Assembly: GCF_013522705.1 (NCBI RefSeq)
Contig: NZ_JAAMRE010000009.1
Location: 93,583-157,582, forward strand
From: Pseudomonas lurida
GTDB lineage: Bacteria; Pseudomonadota; Gammaproteobacteria; Pseudomonadales; Pseudomonadaceae
DNA: 64,000 nt
Reading direction: 5' to 3'
In this document: positions 1-8,027 of the stretch, piece by piece
Numbering within the stretch: position 1 is the stretch's first letter
Layout of the letters: each line of letters begins with the position of its first letter
Program-made: the position numbers and the translations under genes
Notes under the pieces: generated by a model
What the model was told of the DNA's origin: nothing
Databases searched by the model: none
Seen by the model: the letters and a program-made list of their open reading frames with translations, nothing else

Positions 1-759
1 CAGGCTGCGCTCCCAGCGGGTCTTGCCGATCCAGCCGCCGCCGACTTCGAACAGCCCCGAGGTTTCCTGGCAGGCTTCACTGCCCAGGTACACCACCAGC
101 GGACTGACCAGCTCCGGCTTGAGGCGCTCGAACACTTGCGGCGGAATCAGGCCTTCGGTCATGCGTGTGGCGCCAGTGGGGGCGATGGCGTTGACCAGGA
201 TGTTGTTCTTGCGGCCTTCCAGCGCCAGGGTGCGGGTCAGGCCGTAGAGGCCAAGCTTGGCCATGCCGTAGTTGGACTGACCGAAATTGCCGTAGATGCC
301 CGAGGTGGACGCGGTGAAGATCACCCGGCCATAACTTTGCTCACGCAGATGAGGCCAGGCGGCGCGGGTGACTTTGTAGGCACCTTCGACATGCACCCGG
401 TAAACCATGTCCCAGTCGCTGTCGTCCATTTTATGAAAGGTCTTGTCCCGCAGGATGCCGGCGTTGTTGACCACCACGTCGATACGGCCGAACGCATCGA
501 GAGCGTTGTGCACGATCTTGTCACCGTCGGTGACAGAATCATGGTTGGCCTCGGCGATTCCGCCGGCCGCCCGGATCTCGGCCACTACGCGGTCAGCGGC
601 CGACGCGCTGGCGCCCTCGCCCTGGGTGGAGCCGCCGAGATCGTTGACCAGCACCTTGGCGCCATGCCGGGCGAATAACAGCGCATGGGCACGGCCCAAG
701 CCGCCGCCGGCACCGGTGACGATCACGACCTTATCCTGGAACTGCACTGACTCACTCAT
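1..759 (-). CDS. SDR-family oxidoreductase (3-hydroxyacyl-CoA dehydrogenase-like), truncated by window edge
   Basis: The frame opens at an ATG at 759 and runs without a stop off the left edge, giving 253 residues of a protein whose relatives are about 300 long. It shows the classical SDR pattern: a Rossmann start ([15 protein letters not shown]), the NNAG motif ([12 protein letters not shown]), a Ser followed by YGMAKLGL (catalytic Tyr and Lys), then [11 protein letters not shown]. The long insert with [13 protein letters not shown] after the first Rossmann strands is typical of the multifunctional-enzyme type 2 group, which oxidises 3-hydroxyacyl-CoA esters with NAD. It points the same way as the hydrolase and aldolase genes upstream but is separated from them by 142 bases. 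The exact substrate is not readable. Confidence 0.85.
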   Translation of the reverse strand, partial: MSESVQFQDKVVIVTGAGGGLGRAHALLFARHGAKVLVNDLGGSTQGEGASASAADRVVAEIRAAGGIAEANHDSVTDGDKIVHNALDAFGRIDVVVNNAGILRDKTFHKMDDSDWDMVYRVHVEGAYKVTRAAWPHLREQSYGRVIFTASTSGIYGNFGQSNYGMAKLGLYGLTRTLALEGRKNNILVNAIAPTGATRMTEGLIPPQVFERLKPELVSPLVVYLGSEACQETSGLFEVGGGWIGKTRWERSL

Positions 760-901
760 ACCGAACTCCTAGGGCGACAATGGGAATGGCTGGAGTGTCA
801 GGCACAGGGCCTTTGGTCACAATAACTACGGTCGCGGCTGAATGGTGCGCGATAAGGCACGGGGATAATCGCCGCGCGCCTGCGGCAACAAGCGATGCCG
901 C

Positions 902-1804
902 TCAGGAATAAGCCACCTGCGACGCCGGCCGCCCGATTCGATCGCGAAACGCCAGGTAGTGCTTGAGCACCTGCACCGGCGCTTCGATCTGCGGGTAATG
1001 GCCGATATTGGCCAGCAGCACCGTGTCGGCATTCGGCACCAACTGCTGGTAGCGCGCCACCATATGGGCCCCGGAAATCGGGTCGATCTCGCCATCGATC
1101 ACCCGCAGCGGCACGTCACCGCCCTGCATGGCCTGCACCCAGCGCTCGCGCAGGCGTCGGCGCTGGGGGATGTAGGAAATCAACTTGTGCAGGATGCGCG
1201 GGCCGTCGTTGCAACTGATCAGGCTCCAGAAGTCATCCAGGGCGCTTTCGCTGGGGCGGGTAGCGGGCCCGAAAATCTGGCTGAAGCTTTTGGACAAGGC
1301 ATTGCGCCCGAAGGCCCGCCCGATCATCCAGCCCAGGGGGCTGAGCAACAGTTTTTGCACCAGCGCCGGGCGATGGGTTTCCGGGAACAGGCCGCCGTTG
1401 AGAAACACACAGCTGGCCATCTGGAACCGGCCTTCATAGTGCCGCGCCAACAATTCCTGAGCGACGCTGTCGCCATAGTCGTGGGCCAACACATGCACCG
1501 GCGGCTGCACACGCAGGTGTTCAAGCAGGGCCTGCTGCAAGTCCGCCTGTTCCAGCAGGCAGTAGCCATGGTCCAGGGGCTTGGCCGAATCGCCGAAACC
1601 GAGCATGTCGCAGGCAATCACCAGATAGCGCTGGGTCAGGGCTTGCCACAGGTAATGCCAGTCCCAGCTGGCCGTGGGAAAACCGTGGAGCAGCAACAGC
1701 GGTTCACCCTGGCCCGCTACCCAGTAACGGATGGTGTGGCCATGAAAGTCGAAATCCTGGCCACGCTTGCGCCAGGCTCGAAGCGGGATCTCGGCGATTG
1801 GCAT
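902..1804 (-). CDS. alpha/beta hydrolase with Asp nucleophile (haloalkane dehalogenase / epoxide hydrolase-like)
   Basis: This 300-residue protein has the alpha/beta-hydrolase layout: the oxyanion motif HGFP at residues 40-43, a nucleophile elbow AHDYGD with Asp109 where esterases carry Ser, an acid in GEIDP, and a late catalytic His in IGHYPQIEAP. An Asp nucleophile is the signature of haloalkane dehalogenases, epoxide hydrolases and fluoroacetate dehalogenases, which work through an alkyl-enzyme ester; which of these applies cannot be told. The start codon shares one base with the TGA of the upstream aldolase gene (TGATG), so the two are translationally coupled and probably serve one pathway. 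Confidence 0.8.
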   Translation of the reverse strand: MPIAEIPLRAWRKRGQDFDFHGHTIRYWVAGQGEPLLLLHGFPTASWDWHYLWQALTQRYLVIACDMLGFGDSAKPLDHGYCLLEQADLQQALLEHLRVQPPVHVLAHDYGDSVAQELLARHYEGRFQMASCVFLNGGLFPETHRPALVQKLLLSPLGWMIGRAFGRNALSKSFSQIFGPATRPSESALDDFWSLISCNDGPRILHKLISYIPQRRRLRERWVQAMQGGDVPLRVIDGEIDPISGAHMVARYQQLVPNADTVLLANIGHYPQIEAPVQVLKHYLAFRDRIGRPASQVAYS

Positions 1805-2586
1805 CAGGTTTCATACCCAGGGTTTTGGTGGTCCAACTTACGCAGCAACGCCGGCCAGGCCAGCGCGCCGCCCATGCCTTGGGCACTTTTGGTAACAGCC
1901 GCGCCCATGGCCTTGGCTCCGGCGAGAATCTGCGGCTCGATGCTGATCAACTCGGCACCGCCGGTTTGCGCCAGCACCTGGATTTCACAGGCGCGCTGGA
2001 AGATAAACATCATCAGAAAAGTGTCGGCGATGCTGGCACCGCAGGTGAGCAGGCCATGGTTGTGCAGCAGGAGGAACTGGTTGTCGCCCAGGTCGGCCTG
2101 CAGGCGGGCCTTTTCCTCGTGGTTCAGCGCGACGCCCTCGTAAGCGTGGCAGGCCAGGCTGGAGAGCACAAAGATCGATTGCTGGCTGATGGGCAGCACG
2201 CCCTGCTTCTGCGCGGCCACCGCGACCCCGGCGGCAGTGTGAGTGTGCAGCACGCAGGTCACATCATGGCGCACTTCATGGATGGCGCTGTGGATGGTGT
2301 AGCCGGCCGGGTTGATCTCATGGGGGCTGTCCATCAGTTTGTTGCCGGCCTGGTCGACCTTGACCAGGCTCGACGCGGTGATCTCATGGAACATCAGGCC
2401 GTAGGGGTTGATCAGGAAATCGTCGGTGCCGGGCACTTTGGCTGAGATATGGGTGAAGATCAGATCGTCCCATCCATGCATCGCCACCAGGCGATAGCAC
2501 GCGGCGAGGTCGACGCGTGCCTGCCACTCGGCAGCGCTGACCTGGGCCTGGACATTCTGTGGGGATACAACCGGGGCTAGGCTCAC
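1804..2586 (-). CDS. class II aldolase/adducin-family protein
   Basis: This 260-residue protein has the zinc-binding pattern of class II aldolases: HTHT with His114 and His116, and HNHG with His175 and His177. An N-terminal segment (ARVDLAACYRLVAMHGWDD) resembles fuculose-phosphate aldolase and ribulose-phosphate epimerase relatives. Many members without an obvious sugar-phosphate role are decarboxylases or remain uncharacterised. The start is a GTG preceded by AGGAGG with 8-base spacing. It is the first gene of a pair with the Asp-nucleophile hydrolase, overlapping it by one base. No sugar kinase or sugar transporter is nearby, so a classical sugar-aldolase role is not supported. Confidence 0.8.
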   Translation of the reverse strand: MSLAPVVSPQNVQAQVSAAEWQARVDLAACYRLVAMHGWDDLIFTHISAKVPGTDDFLINPYGLMFHEITASSLVKVDQAGNKLMDSPHEINPAGYTIHSAIHEVRHDVTCVLHTHTAAGVAVAAQKQGVLPISQQSIFVLSSLACHAYEGVALNHEEKARLQADLGDNQFLLLHNHGLLTCGASIADTFLMMFIFQRACEIQVLAQTGGAELISIEPQILAGAKAMGAAVTKSAQGMGGALAWPALLRKLDHQNPGYET

Positions 2587-2726
2587 GGTGATGACCTCCT
2601 GGACGCACGTTCTTATTGTTCTAAGGGTTGGGCCAGTCTAGTCAGACACCCTGGCCGGCGGAGTCGCCTTGGCAGCCAGCTTGATGACTGTACGAGTCAC
2701 GTACTGAGAATAGTAGAAATCCATAC

Positions 2727-2752
2727 AAGCGCCCCCGGAACGATGGGCGCTT
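2727..2752. terminator. hairpin between the flavodoxin gene and the aldolase gene
   Basis: The 8-bp perfect stem AAGCGCCC/GGGCGCTT encloses a 10-base loop. It lies 14 bases past the stop of the flavodoxin gene. There is no strong U-tract, so termination is only likely. Confidence 0.45.
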
Positions 2753-2766
2753 GGGTGTCGACCCGA

Positions 2767-3222
2767 TCAACCGCGCAGGGCAGCGACCAACTCGGCCAGC
2801 CAGGGTTCGGCGTCGCTTTCGGGCGTCACGCTTTCGCTGGCGTCCAGGCGCAGCATCGGCAGCACTTCGCGCACGCCCAGCTCGACGAACAACTCACGCA
2901 TCTGCTCGCCACCGGCGCAGAAGGTATCGCCGTAGCTGGCGTCGCCCAGGGCGATGACCGCGCCGGGCAAACCGCGCAAGGCGCCGGGCAGTTGCTCGCG
3001 CAGCGCGCAATACAGGGGCTGGAGGTTGTCGGGCAGTTCTCCCATGCCGGTGGTGGACGTTACCGCCACCAGTGCGTCAGGTGCATAAGCCTGCACGTCC
3101 GCCAGGGTGGCGCGAGGGTTGTGCCAGGCTTGTAAACCTGCGGCCTCGAGGATGACGACAGCGTGGCGAGCCACTTCTTCTGCGGTGCCGTACACCGAGC
3201 CGGAAAGGATGGCGACTTTCAT
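2767..3222 (-). CDS. flavodoxin domain protein (MioC-like)
   Basis: A 151-residue single-domain flavodoxin. The FMN phosphate loop is near the N-terminus (SGSVYGTAEEVA), followed by STTGMGELPDN and the ALGDASYGDTFCAGG segment that contacts the isoalloxazine ring. Such proteins shuttle electrons to reductases or, as MioC, support biotin synthase; the partner is not indicated here. I take ATG 3222 as the start because AGGAT lies about 8 bases upstream; a TTG one codon earlier would add one residue. The gene is divergent from the LOV gene, with 129 bases between the two start codons. Confidence 0.85.
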   Translation of the reverse strand: MKVAILSGSVYGTAEEVARHAVVILEAAGLQAWHNPRATLADVQAYAPDALVAVTSTTGMGELPDNLQPLYCALREQLPGALRGLPGAVIALGDASYGDTFCAGGEQMRELFVELGVREVLPMLRLDASESVTPESDAEPWLAELVAALRG

Positions 3223-3351
3223 CAATCTGATCCTGTAGTTGAGCGAAAGCGTGGGATATTAACAGCTGACGCAACTATTTCGCGGCGCCTGGTGCAAGAT
3301 TCAACGGGTGCCATACACTCCTCTTTCCCACCACAAGCCATGGACCGCTCA

Positions 3352-3819
3352 ATGATTAATGCCAAGCTGATGCAACTGGTGATCAACGCTTCCAACGACG
3401 GCATCGTCGTCGCCGAACGCGAAGGCAAGGACAAGCCGCTGATCTACGTCAACCCGGCGTTCGAACGGCTGACCGGCTACACGCCGGATGAAATCCTCTA
3501 TCAGGACTGCCGTTTCCTGCAATCCGGCGACCGCGACCAGCCGGCGCTGATGGCCATTCGCGACGCTCTGGAAAGCGGCGGGGTGTGCCGTGAGATCCTG
3601 CGCAATTACCGCAAGGACGGCAGCCATTTCTGGAATGAATTATCGCTGTCGACGGTGTACAACGAGGCTGACCGGCAGACCTATTTTGTCGGCGTGCAAA
3701 AAGATGTGACCCTGCAGGTCAAGGCCCAGCAGCGCGTGGCCCAACTGGAGGCCGAACTGGCTGAGGTCAAGGCCGAACTTGCGACGCTTCGCGCGACAAG
3801 TGGCTCAAACAAAATTTAG
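3352..3819 (+). CDS. short LOV-domain blue-light photoreceptor
   Basis: This 155-residue protein is a single PAS/LOV core with short N- and C-terminal helices and no output domain. The photoactive motif reads YQDCRFLQ with Cys53, the residue that forms the flavin adduct under blue light. It is followed by RNYRKDGSHFWNELS and YFVGVQKDVT, which line the FMN pocket. The layout matches the short LOV proteins of Pseudomonas putida (PpSB1/PpSB2). The C-terminal part (about residues 123-150) is Glu/Ala/Leu-rich and likely a dimerising coiled coil. I prefer ATG 3352 (MINAK), which gives the family's usual N-terminus; an in-frame ATG at 3340 would add four residues. Neither has a good Shine-Dalgarno. 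A signalling partner is needed, and the MerR/LitR-type regulator nearby is the obvious candidate. Confidence 0.93.
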   Translation: MINAKLMQLVINASNDGIVVAEREGKDKPLIYVNPAFERLTGYTPDEILYQDCRFLQSGDRDQPALMAIRDALESGGVCREILRNYRKDGSHFWNELSLSTVYNEADRQTYFVGVQKDVTLQVKAQQRVAQLEAELAEVKAELATLRATSGSNKI

Positions 3820-3877
3820 AAACATCGGTCACTAAGGGGGATAATGGCCTTTTAGCACTTCTACTGAGCAAACGGCG

Positions 3878-4483
3878 ATGCCACGCAACGCGCTTCTGAC
3901 CCAGGATGAACTGGACTTCATTCAGAACATGCAGCACAACCCGCAGTTGAACCTGCGGGACGCTTCGTCGAGCCTGACGGTCAACGGCGGTGCGCAGATC
4001 CGCGACTTGCTCACCCGACTCGCCGCCCACGACCATGTCACCATCCAGGCCCAGTTCGACAACCAGCAACTGACGTTTCCCCTGCACTTGGTGGAGGACG
4101 AGTTCAACGCGGTGCATCTGCGCCTGGGGGTGCCGAGCATTTTCGAAGACGGCCCCATGATCCGCCCGTGGCGCCTGGTGCTGGAGACGCCGGTGGCCTT
4201 GGAAAATATCCGAGGCAACCCCGGCGCGCTGTGGGTGCATGAAGTGTCGTTCAAGGGTGTGCTGGTCGAGGGTCGTGGCCGCTTCAAGCCGCCGAAAACC
4301 TTCGCGCTGTGGTTCAGCCCTTCGGGCTACGAACGCATCGCCTTGCGTGGCACGTTGCAGCGGGTAACGGCGCGGGGCCTGTTTGCGTATCGCTTGAGCC
4401 AGAGCGATGCGGACGAAACCGAGCGACTGCGCCATTTCATCCTGCATCAGCACCGCCTGGCGCATCCGCACGTTCACGCTTGA
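3878..4483 (+). CDS. conserved hypothetical, PilZ-like domain with altered c-di-GMP motif
   Basis: A 201-residue soluble protein with no signal peptide. Residues 1-90 resemble a YcgR-type N-terminal barrel (strand-rich, TFPLHLVEDEF). Residues 95-195 look like a PilZ barrel: RPWRLVLETPVAL, then EVSFKG where PilZ proteins carry D/N-x-S-x-x-G, and a last helix LRHFILHQH. The usual RxxxR is reduced to R96-x-x-R99, so cyclic-di-GMP binding is uncertain. It starts 58 bases after the LOV gene on the same strand and ends 2 bases from the convergent regulator gene. The PilZ assignment is from pattern reading only. Confidence 0.5.
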   Translation: MPRNALLTQDELDFIQNMQHNPQLNLRDASSSLTVNGGAQIRDLLTRLAAHDHVTIQAQFDNQQLTFPLHLVEDEFNAVHLRLGVPSIFEDGPMIRPWRLVLETPVALENIRGNPGALWVHEVSFKGVLVEGRGRFKPPKTFALWFSPSGYERIALRGTLQRVTARGLFAYRLSQSDADETERLRHFILHQHRLAHPHVHA

Positions 4484-4485
4484 GG

Positions 4486-5481
4486 TCAGGTATCGAGCGT
4501 GCCGCTCAGATACTGCTGCAAGCGGCGTTGCATCACGGGCCCGTCATTGCCCAGGCAACCGATGGAGGAGCCTGCCAGGTCGTGCTCGGCCAGGTCCGAC
4601 GCAGCGCCGGCGATGAACAACGGGCAATCCAGGGTCTGCGCGAGACGATTCAAACGCACCGCCAGGTCTTGGTTATGTGAGTGGTTGGAGAACAGCACCA
4701 GCGCCTGGGGACGGGTCTTCTGGCACACCAGCGTCAACTCATCGAACGGCTGGCCCATGCCCAGCACCTTTACGACCAGGTCATCGCGCGCCAACAGGGC
4801 GGCCGCCACCAGCAGCTCCAACTTACGGCACTCGCCCGGCAACGCCGCCATCAAGACACGGGGAGCCGCGCCAAGGCTTGCCAACTGCAGGCGCTGCAGC
4901 ACATGGGTCCTAAGGAATACATCGAAGAACAGCCATTCGCTGGCCTGGCCGAAGCGGCCCTGATGGCGCAACAGTTCGTTCCACAGCGGCATGCAGATGT
5001 CCTGGAACGCCACACTGATCGGATAGGTGGCTAGCACCTGGCCGTACAGGCTTTCCAGTTGCCGATCATCGAAGGCACTGACCGCTTGCCTCAGGCGCGC
5101 CTGCAATTGTGACCACTCAAAGGCCTGCAGCGCATCGCCCTCGGCACGCACTGCATCGGCCTGCTGCTGTTCGCGGGCGAGGATCCTGCCCACTTTGCTG
5201 ACGGCCACCCCGCGCTCGATCCACTCGAGGATGCGACTGACCGTCTGGATATCGTCGCGGGTGTACAGCCGATGCCCACTTTCGGTGCGCTTGGGCTCGA
5301 TCAAACCGTAGCGTCGCTCCCAGGCACGCAGGGTGACCGGGTTGATACCTGTCATTCTGGACACTTCACGGATCGGAAACAGCTCGTTGAAATCTATCGA
5401 GTCTGGTTGCGAAACACTATCAACGGGAGCATGGATCACGGGCATTGACGACCATAAAACCAACGGTAATTGAACGCGCAT
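4486..5481 (-). CDS. MerR-family regulator, class II LitR/CarH-like without B12 ligand
   Basis: This 331-residue protein has a MerR winged helix at about residues 35-105 (FPIREVSRMTGINPVTLRAWERRYGL, RLYTRDDI) and a C-terminal half with the CarH/LitR layout of a helical bundle plus a Rossmann-like cobalamin fold. Where CarH carries the cobalt-ligand motif E-x-H-x-x-G, this protein reads GECRKLE (residues 216-222), with Arg219 for His and Glu222 for Gly. It therefore should not sense light through B12. Class II LitR proteins of Pseudomonas are described as partnering with LOV proteins, and a LOV gene sits within 700 bases. Start: ATG 5481 has a weak AAAGG; ATG 5445 (MPVIH) is also possible. It is divergent from the pterin operon. 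Confidence 0.8.
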   Translation of the reverse strand: MRVQLPLVLWSSMPVIHAPVDSVSQPDSIDFNELFPIREVSRMTGINPVTLRAWERRYGLIEPKRTESGHRLYTRDDIQTVSRILEWIERGVAVSKVGRILAREQQQADAVRAEGDALQAFEWSQLQARLRQAVSAFDDRQLESLYGQVLATYPISVAFQDICMPLWNELLRHQGRFGQASEWLFFDVFLRTHVLQRLQLASLGAAPRVLMAALPGECRKLELLVAAALLARDDLVVKVLGMGQPFDELTLVCQKTRPQALVLFSNHSHNQDLAVRLNRLAQTLDCPLFIAGAASDLAEHDLAGSSIGCLGNDGPVMQRRLQQYLSGTLDT

Positions 5482-5659
5482 TTAACGCCTTTAAAGCTGT
5501 CCTTTTCAAGGTCCGCGATTTTCGGACCAATGCCGCTGGTGTATTCGGTGGATTCGGGAATAATCCTTGCCTGTTTTTTCTACGTCGCTGCCTCACCCCG
5601 CAGCCTCGTCTGCGCGCCGCCTACCCGGCCAACCGCGCCCGTTCATTTGGAGATACACA
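5482..5659. promoter_or_regulatory. divergent control region between litR-like gene and the pterin operon
   Basis: These 178 bases separate the regulator's start from the first plus-strand gene, so both promoters must lie here. The left third is AT-rich (TTTAACGCCTTTAAAGC, TTTTTTC further on) in contrast to the coding flanks. I could not identify a convincing regulator operator or a clean -35/-10 pair by eye. Confidence 0.5.
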
Positions 5660-6220
5660 ATGTCTACCTCCCCCGTTACCCTGATGGTTGCGCGCCGCGT
5701 GGCCAAGGGACGCTATGAAGAACTGATGGCCTGGCTGCGCGAAGGCGAGCAATTGGCCACCGATTTTCCCGGTTACCTGGGCTCCGGCGTACTGGCGCCG
5801 CCGCCCAATGACGATGAGTTCCAGATCATTTTCCGCTTTGCCGATGAGCAAACCCTGCACGCCTGGGAGTTTTCCGCCTCGCGCAGTGCCTGGCTGGGCC
5901 GCGGCAGCGAGCTGTTTGCCGACCCGTCGGAGCATCGCGTGCGCGGCATCGACGGCTGGTTCGGCGCAGCAGGTGCGCGCCCACCGCGCTGGAAGCAGGC
6001 AGTGGCTATCTGGCTGGCGTTTTTTCCGGTGTCGCTGTTGTTCAACTTTGGCCTGGGGCCGCTGCTCAACGAGCTGGCCCTGGTGCCGCGCGTGCTGGTC
6101 AGTACCCTGGCACTCACGCCCTTGATGGTTTACCTGTTCATTCCCTTGTCGACCCACCTGCTGGCGAACTGGCTGCACCCCAGCCCACCGCCGGGCAAGC
6201 CTACCGAAGCGGCGGCGTAG
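5660..6220 (+). CDS. antibiotic biosynthesis monooxygenase (ABM) domain protein with C-terminal membrane segments
   Basis: 186 residues. The first roughly 100 residues fit an ABM ferredoxin-like fold (VTLMVARRVAKGRYEELMAW, FPGYLGSGVL, EFQIIFRFADEQTLHAWEFSASR). They are followed by two hydrophobic helices (AVAIWLAFFPVSLLFNFGL and VLVSTLALTPLMVYLFIPL) and a Pro-rich tail, so the domain is membrane-tethered. ABM proteins include heme-degrading and quinol monooxygenases, but the active-site residues are not diagnostic here. Start ATG 5660 has GGAG 7 bases upstream. It is the first gene of the run leading into folM, folE and folX, 57 bases before folM, so co-transcription is likely. Its role in that group is unknown. 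Confidence 0.75.
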   Translation: MSTSPVTLMVARRVAKGRYEELMAWLREGEQLATDFPGYLGSGVLAPPPNDDEFQIIFRFADEQTLHAWEFSASRSAWLGRGSELFADPSEHRVRGIDGWFGAAGARPPRWKQAVAIWLAFFPVSLLFNFGLGPLLNELALVPRVLVSTLALTPLMVYLFIPLSTHLLANWLHPSPPPGKPTEAAA

Positions 6221-6277
6221 GTACAGGGGCGCCGCGTCGCTGGTATGATTCGAGCCTGCCAGCGACGCGAGCCTCCC

Positions 6278-6988
6278 ATGTCTGCAACGAACGCCCCGAT
6301 CCTGATCACCGGTGCCGGCCAGCGTGTCGGCCTGCATTGTGCCCATCGCCTGCTGGACGAGGGCCAGCCGGTGATATTCAGTTACCGCAGCGAACGCCCC
6401 GGCGTTCAAGCCCTTCGTGACCGCGGTGCGATCGGCCTGTTCGCTGATTTCTCCAGCGAGGCCGGGGTGCTGGCGTTTATCGCGCAGGTGAACACCCACA
6501 CCCAAAGCCTGCGCGCGATCATTCACAACGCCTCGGCCTGGGTCGCCGAGACGCCGGGTGACGAGAGCCGCGCGTTTATCGACATGTTCAACGTGCACAT
6601 GCTTGCGCCGTACTTGATCAACCTGCATTGTTCACCTTTGCTGCAACGTTCTTCACCGGCCGATATCGTGCATATCAGCGATGATGTGGTGCGCAAGGGC
6701 AGCCGCCAGCATATCGCCTATTGCGCCACCAAGGCCGGGCTCGACAGCCTCACGCTGTCGTTCGCCGCGCAGTTCGCGCCGCTGATCAAGGTCAACGGCA
6801 TTGCGCCGGCGATGGTCATGTTCAACGAAGGTGACGATGCGGCCTACCGTGCCAGGGTGCTCGCCAAGTCGGCGCTGGGCATCGAACCCGGCCCCGACGT
6901 GATCTACCAGAGCGTGCGTTACCTGCTGGATAACCCTTATGTCACCGGTACCACCCTGACCGTCAACGGCGGGCGGCATATCAAGTAA
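6278..6988 (+). CDS. folM: dihydromonapterin reductase FolM
   Basis: This 236-residue SDR enzyme has the NADPH loop TGAGQRVG (residues 11-18), the NAS motif (HNASAW), catalytic Tyr148 and Lys152 in YCATKAG, and a C-terminal TLTVNGGRHIK typical of pteridine-type SDRs. FolM reduces dihydromonapterin to tetrahydromonapterin, the cofactor used by phenylalanine hydroxylase in Pseudomonas. The start is ATG 6278 (MSATN), which removes an upstream extension. Adjacency to folE and folX makes the assignment strong: FolE makes dihydroneopterin triphosphate, FolX epimerises it and FolM performs the final reduction. Confidence 0.9.
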   Translation: MSATNAPILITGAGQRVGLHCAHRLLDEGQPVIFSYRSERPGVQALRDRGAIGLFADFSSEAGVLAFIAQVNTHTQSLRAIIHNASAWVAETPGDESRAFIDMFNVHMLAPYLINLHCSPLLQRSSPADIVHISDDVVRKGSRQHIAYCATKAGLDSLTLSFAAQFAPLIKVNGIAPAMVMFNEGDDAAYRARVLAKSALGIEPGPDVIYQSVRYLLDNPYVTGTTLTVNGGRHIK

Positions 6989-7007
6989 GCCGTTTTGAGG
7001 ATGTTGT

Positions 7008-7568
7008 ATGACCTTTTCCCTGCCCCACCATTACCGCGAGATCCTCAAGGGCCTGGGCGAAGACCCGGAGCGCGAAGGCTTGCTCGACACCCCCAAGCGC
7101 GCCGCCAAAGCCATGCAATACCTGTGTCATGGCTACGAGCAGAACCTGGAAGAAATCGTCAACGGCGCGCTCTTCGCCTCCGACAACGACGAAATGGTGA
7201 TCCTCAAGGACATCGAATTGTATTCGCTGTGCGAGCATCACCTGCTGCCCTTTATCGGTAAGGCCCATGTGGCGTATATCCCGACCGGCCGGGTGCTGGG
7301 CCTGTCAAAGCTGGCGCGCATCGTCGACATGTTCGCCCGGCGCCTGCAGATCCAGGAAAACCTCACGCGGCAAATCGCCGATGCGATCCAGGAGGTAACC
7401 CAGGCCGCCGGCGTGGCCGTGGTGATCGAGGCCAAGCATATGTGCATGATGATGCGCGGCGTGGAAAAACAGAATTCAACCATGAACACCTCGGTGATGC
7501 TCGGCGCGTTCCGCGAGTCGAACACCACGCGCACGGAGTTCCTGCAACTGATTGGACGGAGCAAGTAG
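7008..7568 (+). CDS. folE: GTP cyclohydrolase I (FolE)
   Basis: At 186 residues this is a standard bacterial FolE length. The zinc ligands are visible as Cys75 and His78 in [10 protein letters not shown] and Cys146 in [11 protein letters not shown], and the core [27 protein letters not shown] is near invariant. The enzyme opens GTP to 7,8-dihydroneopterin triphosphate, the entry step to folate and monapterin. Placement between folM and folX suggests this copy is dedicated to tetrahydromonapterin. It starts 19 bases after folM and is followed 2 bases later by folX, so the genes form an operon. Confidence 0.97.
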   Translation: MTFSLPHHYREILKGLGEDPEREGLLDTPKRAAKAMQYLCHGYEQNLEEIVNGALFASDNDEMVILKDIELYSLCEHHLLPFIGKAHVAYIPTGRVLGLSKLARIVDMFARRLQIQENLTRQIADAIQEVTQAAGVAVVIEAKHMCMMMRGVEKQNSTMNTSVMLGAFRESNTTRTEFLQLIGRSK

Positions 7569-7570
7569 CA

Positions 7571-7942
7571 ATGCCACAACTTCAACCAGGCATGGCGCGC
7601 ATCCGGGTCAAGGACCTGTGCCTGCGCACCTATATCGGCATCAATGAGGACGAAATCCTCAACAAGCAGGACGTGCTGATCAACCTGACCATCCTGTATG
7701 CGGCCCAGGAAGCGGTGCGCGACAATGACATCGACCATGCCTTGAACTACCGCACCATCACCAAGGCAATCATTGCCCACGTCGAGGGCAACCGCTTTGC
7801 CCTGCTCGAGCGCCTGACCCAGGAACTGCTGGACCTGGTGATGAGCAACGAATCGGTGTTGTACGCCGAGGTCGAAGTGGACAAGCCCCATGCGCTGCGC
7901 TTTGCCGAATCGGTGTCGATAACATTAGCTGCAAGCCGCTAG
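7571..7942 (+). CDS. folX: dihydroneopterin triphosphate 2'-epimerase (FolX)
   Basis: This 123-residue protein is of the FolB/FolX aldolase-epimerase fold: [34 protein letters not shown], and [15 protein letters not shown] with the catalytic region of the family. FolX rather than FolB is favoured by the folM-folE context and by the N-terminal extension before RIRVKD. It converts dihydroneopterin triphosphate to the monapterin isomer. ATG 7571 follows the folE stop by 2 bases. Confidence 0.88.
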   Translation: MPQLQPGMARIRVKDLCLRTYIGINEDEILNKQDVLINLTILYAAQEAVRDNDIDHALNYRTITKAIIAHVEGNRFALLERLTQELLDLVMSNESVLYAEVEVDKPHALRFAESVSITLAASR

Positions 7943-8012
7943 CTACAAGCTGCAGGCTAAAAGGCCAACCCTATTCCAACTTGCAGCTTGAAGCTTACCC
8001 GCTTGAAGCTGC
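7930..8012. repeat. imperfect inverted repeat of AGCTGCAAGC type after folX
   Basis: The stretch holds several near copies of an AGCT(T/A)CAAGCTGCA unit in both orientations, for example AGCTACAAGCTGCAGGC and TTGCAGCTTGAAGCT. They overlap the folX stop and run to the next gene. This type of GCTTGCAGCT repeat is common between Pseudomonas genes. It can fold into a long hairpin and may end the pterin transcript. Confidence 0.5.
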
Positions 8013-8027
8013 CTCGAAGAGCCCCCT

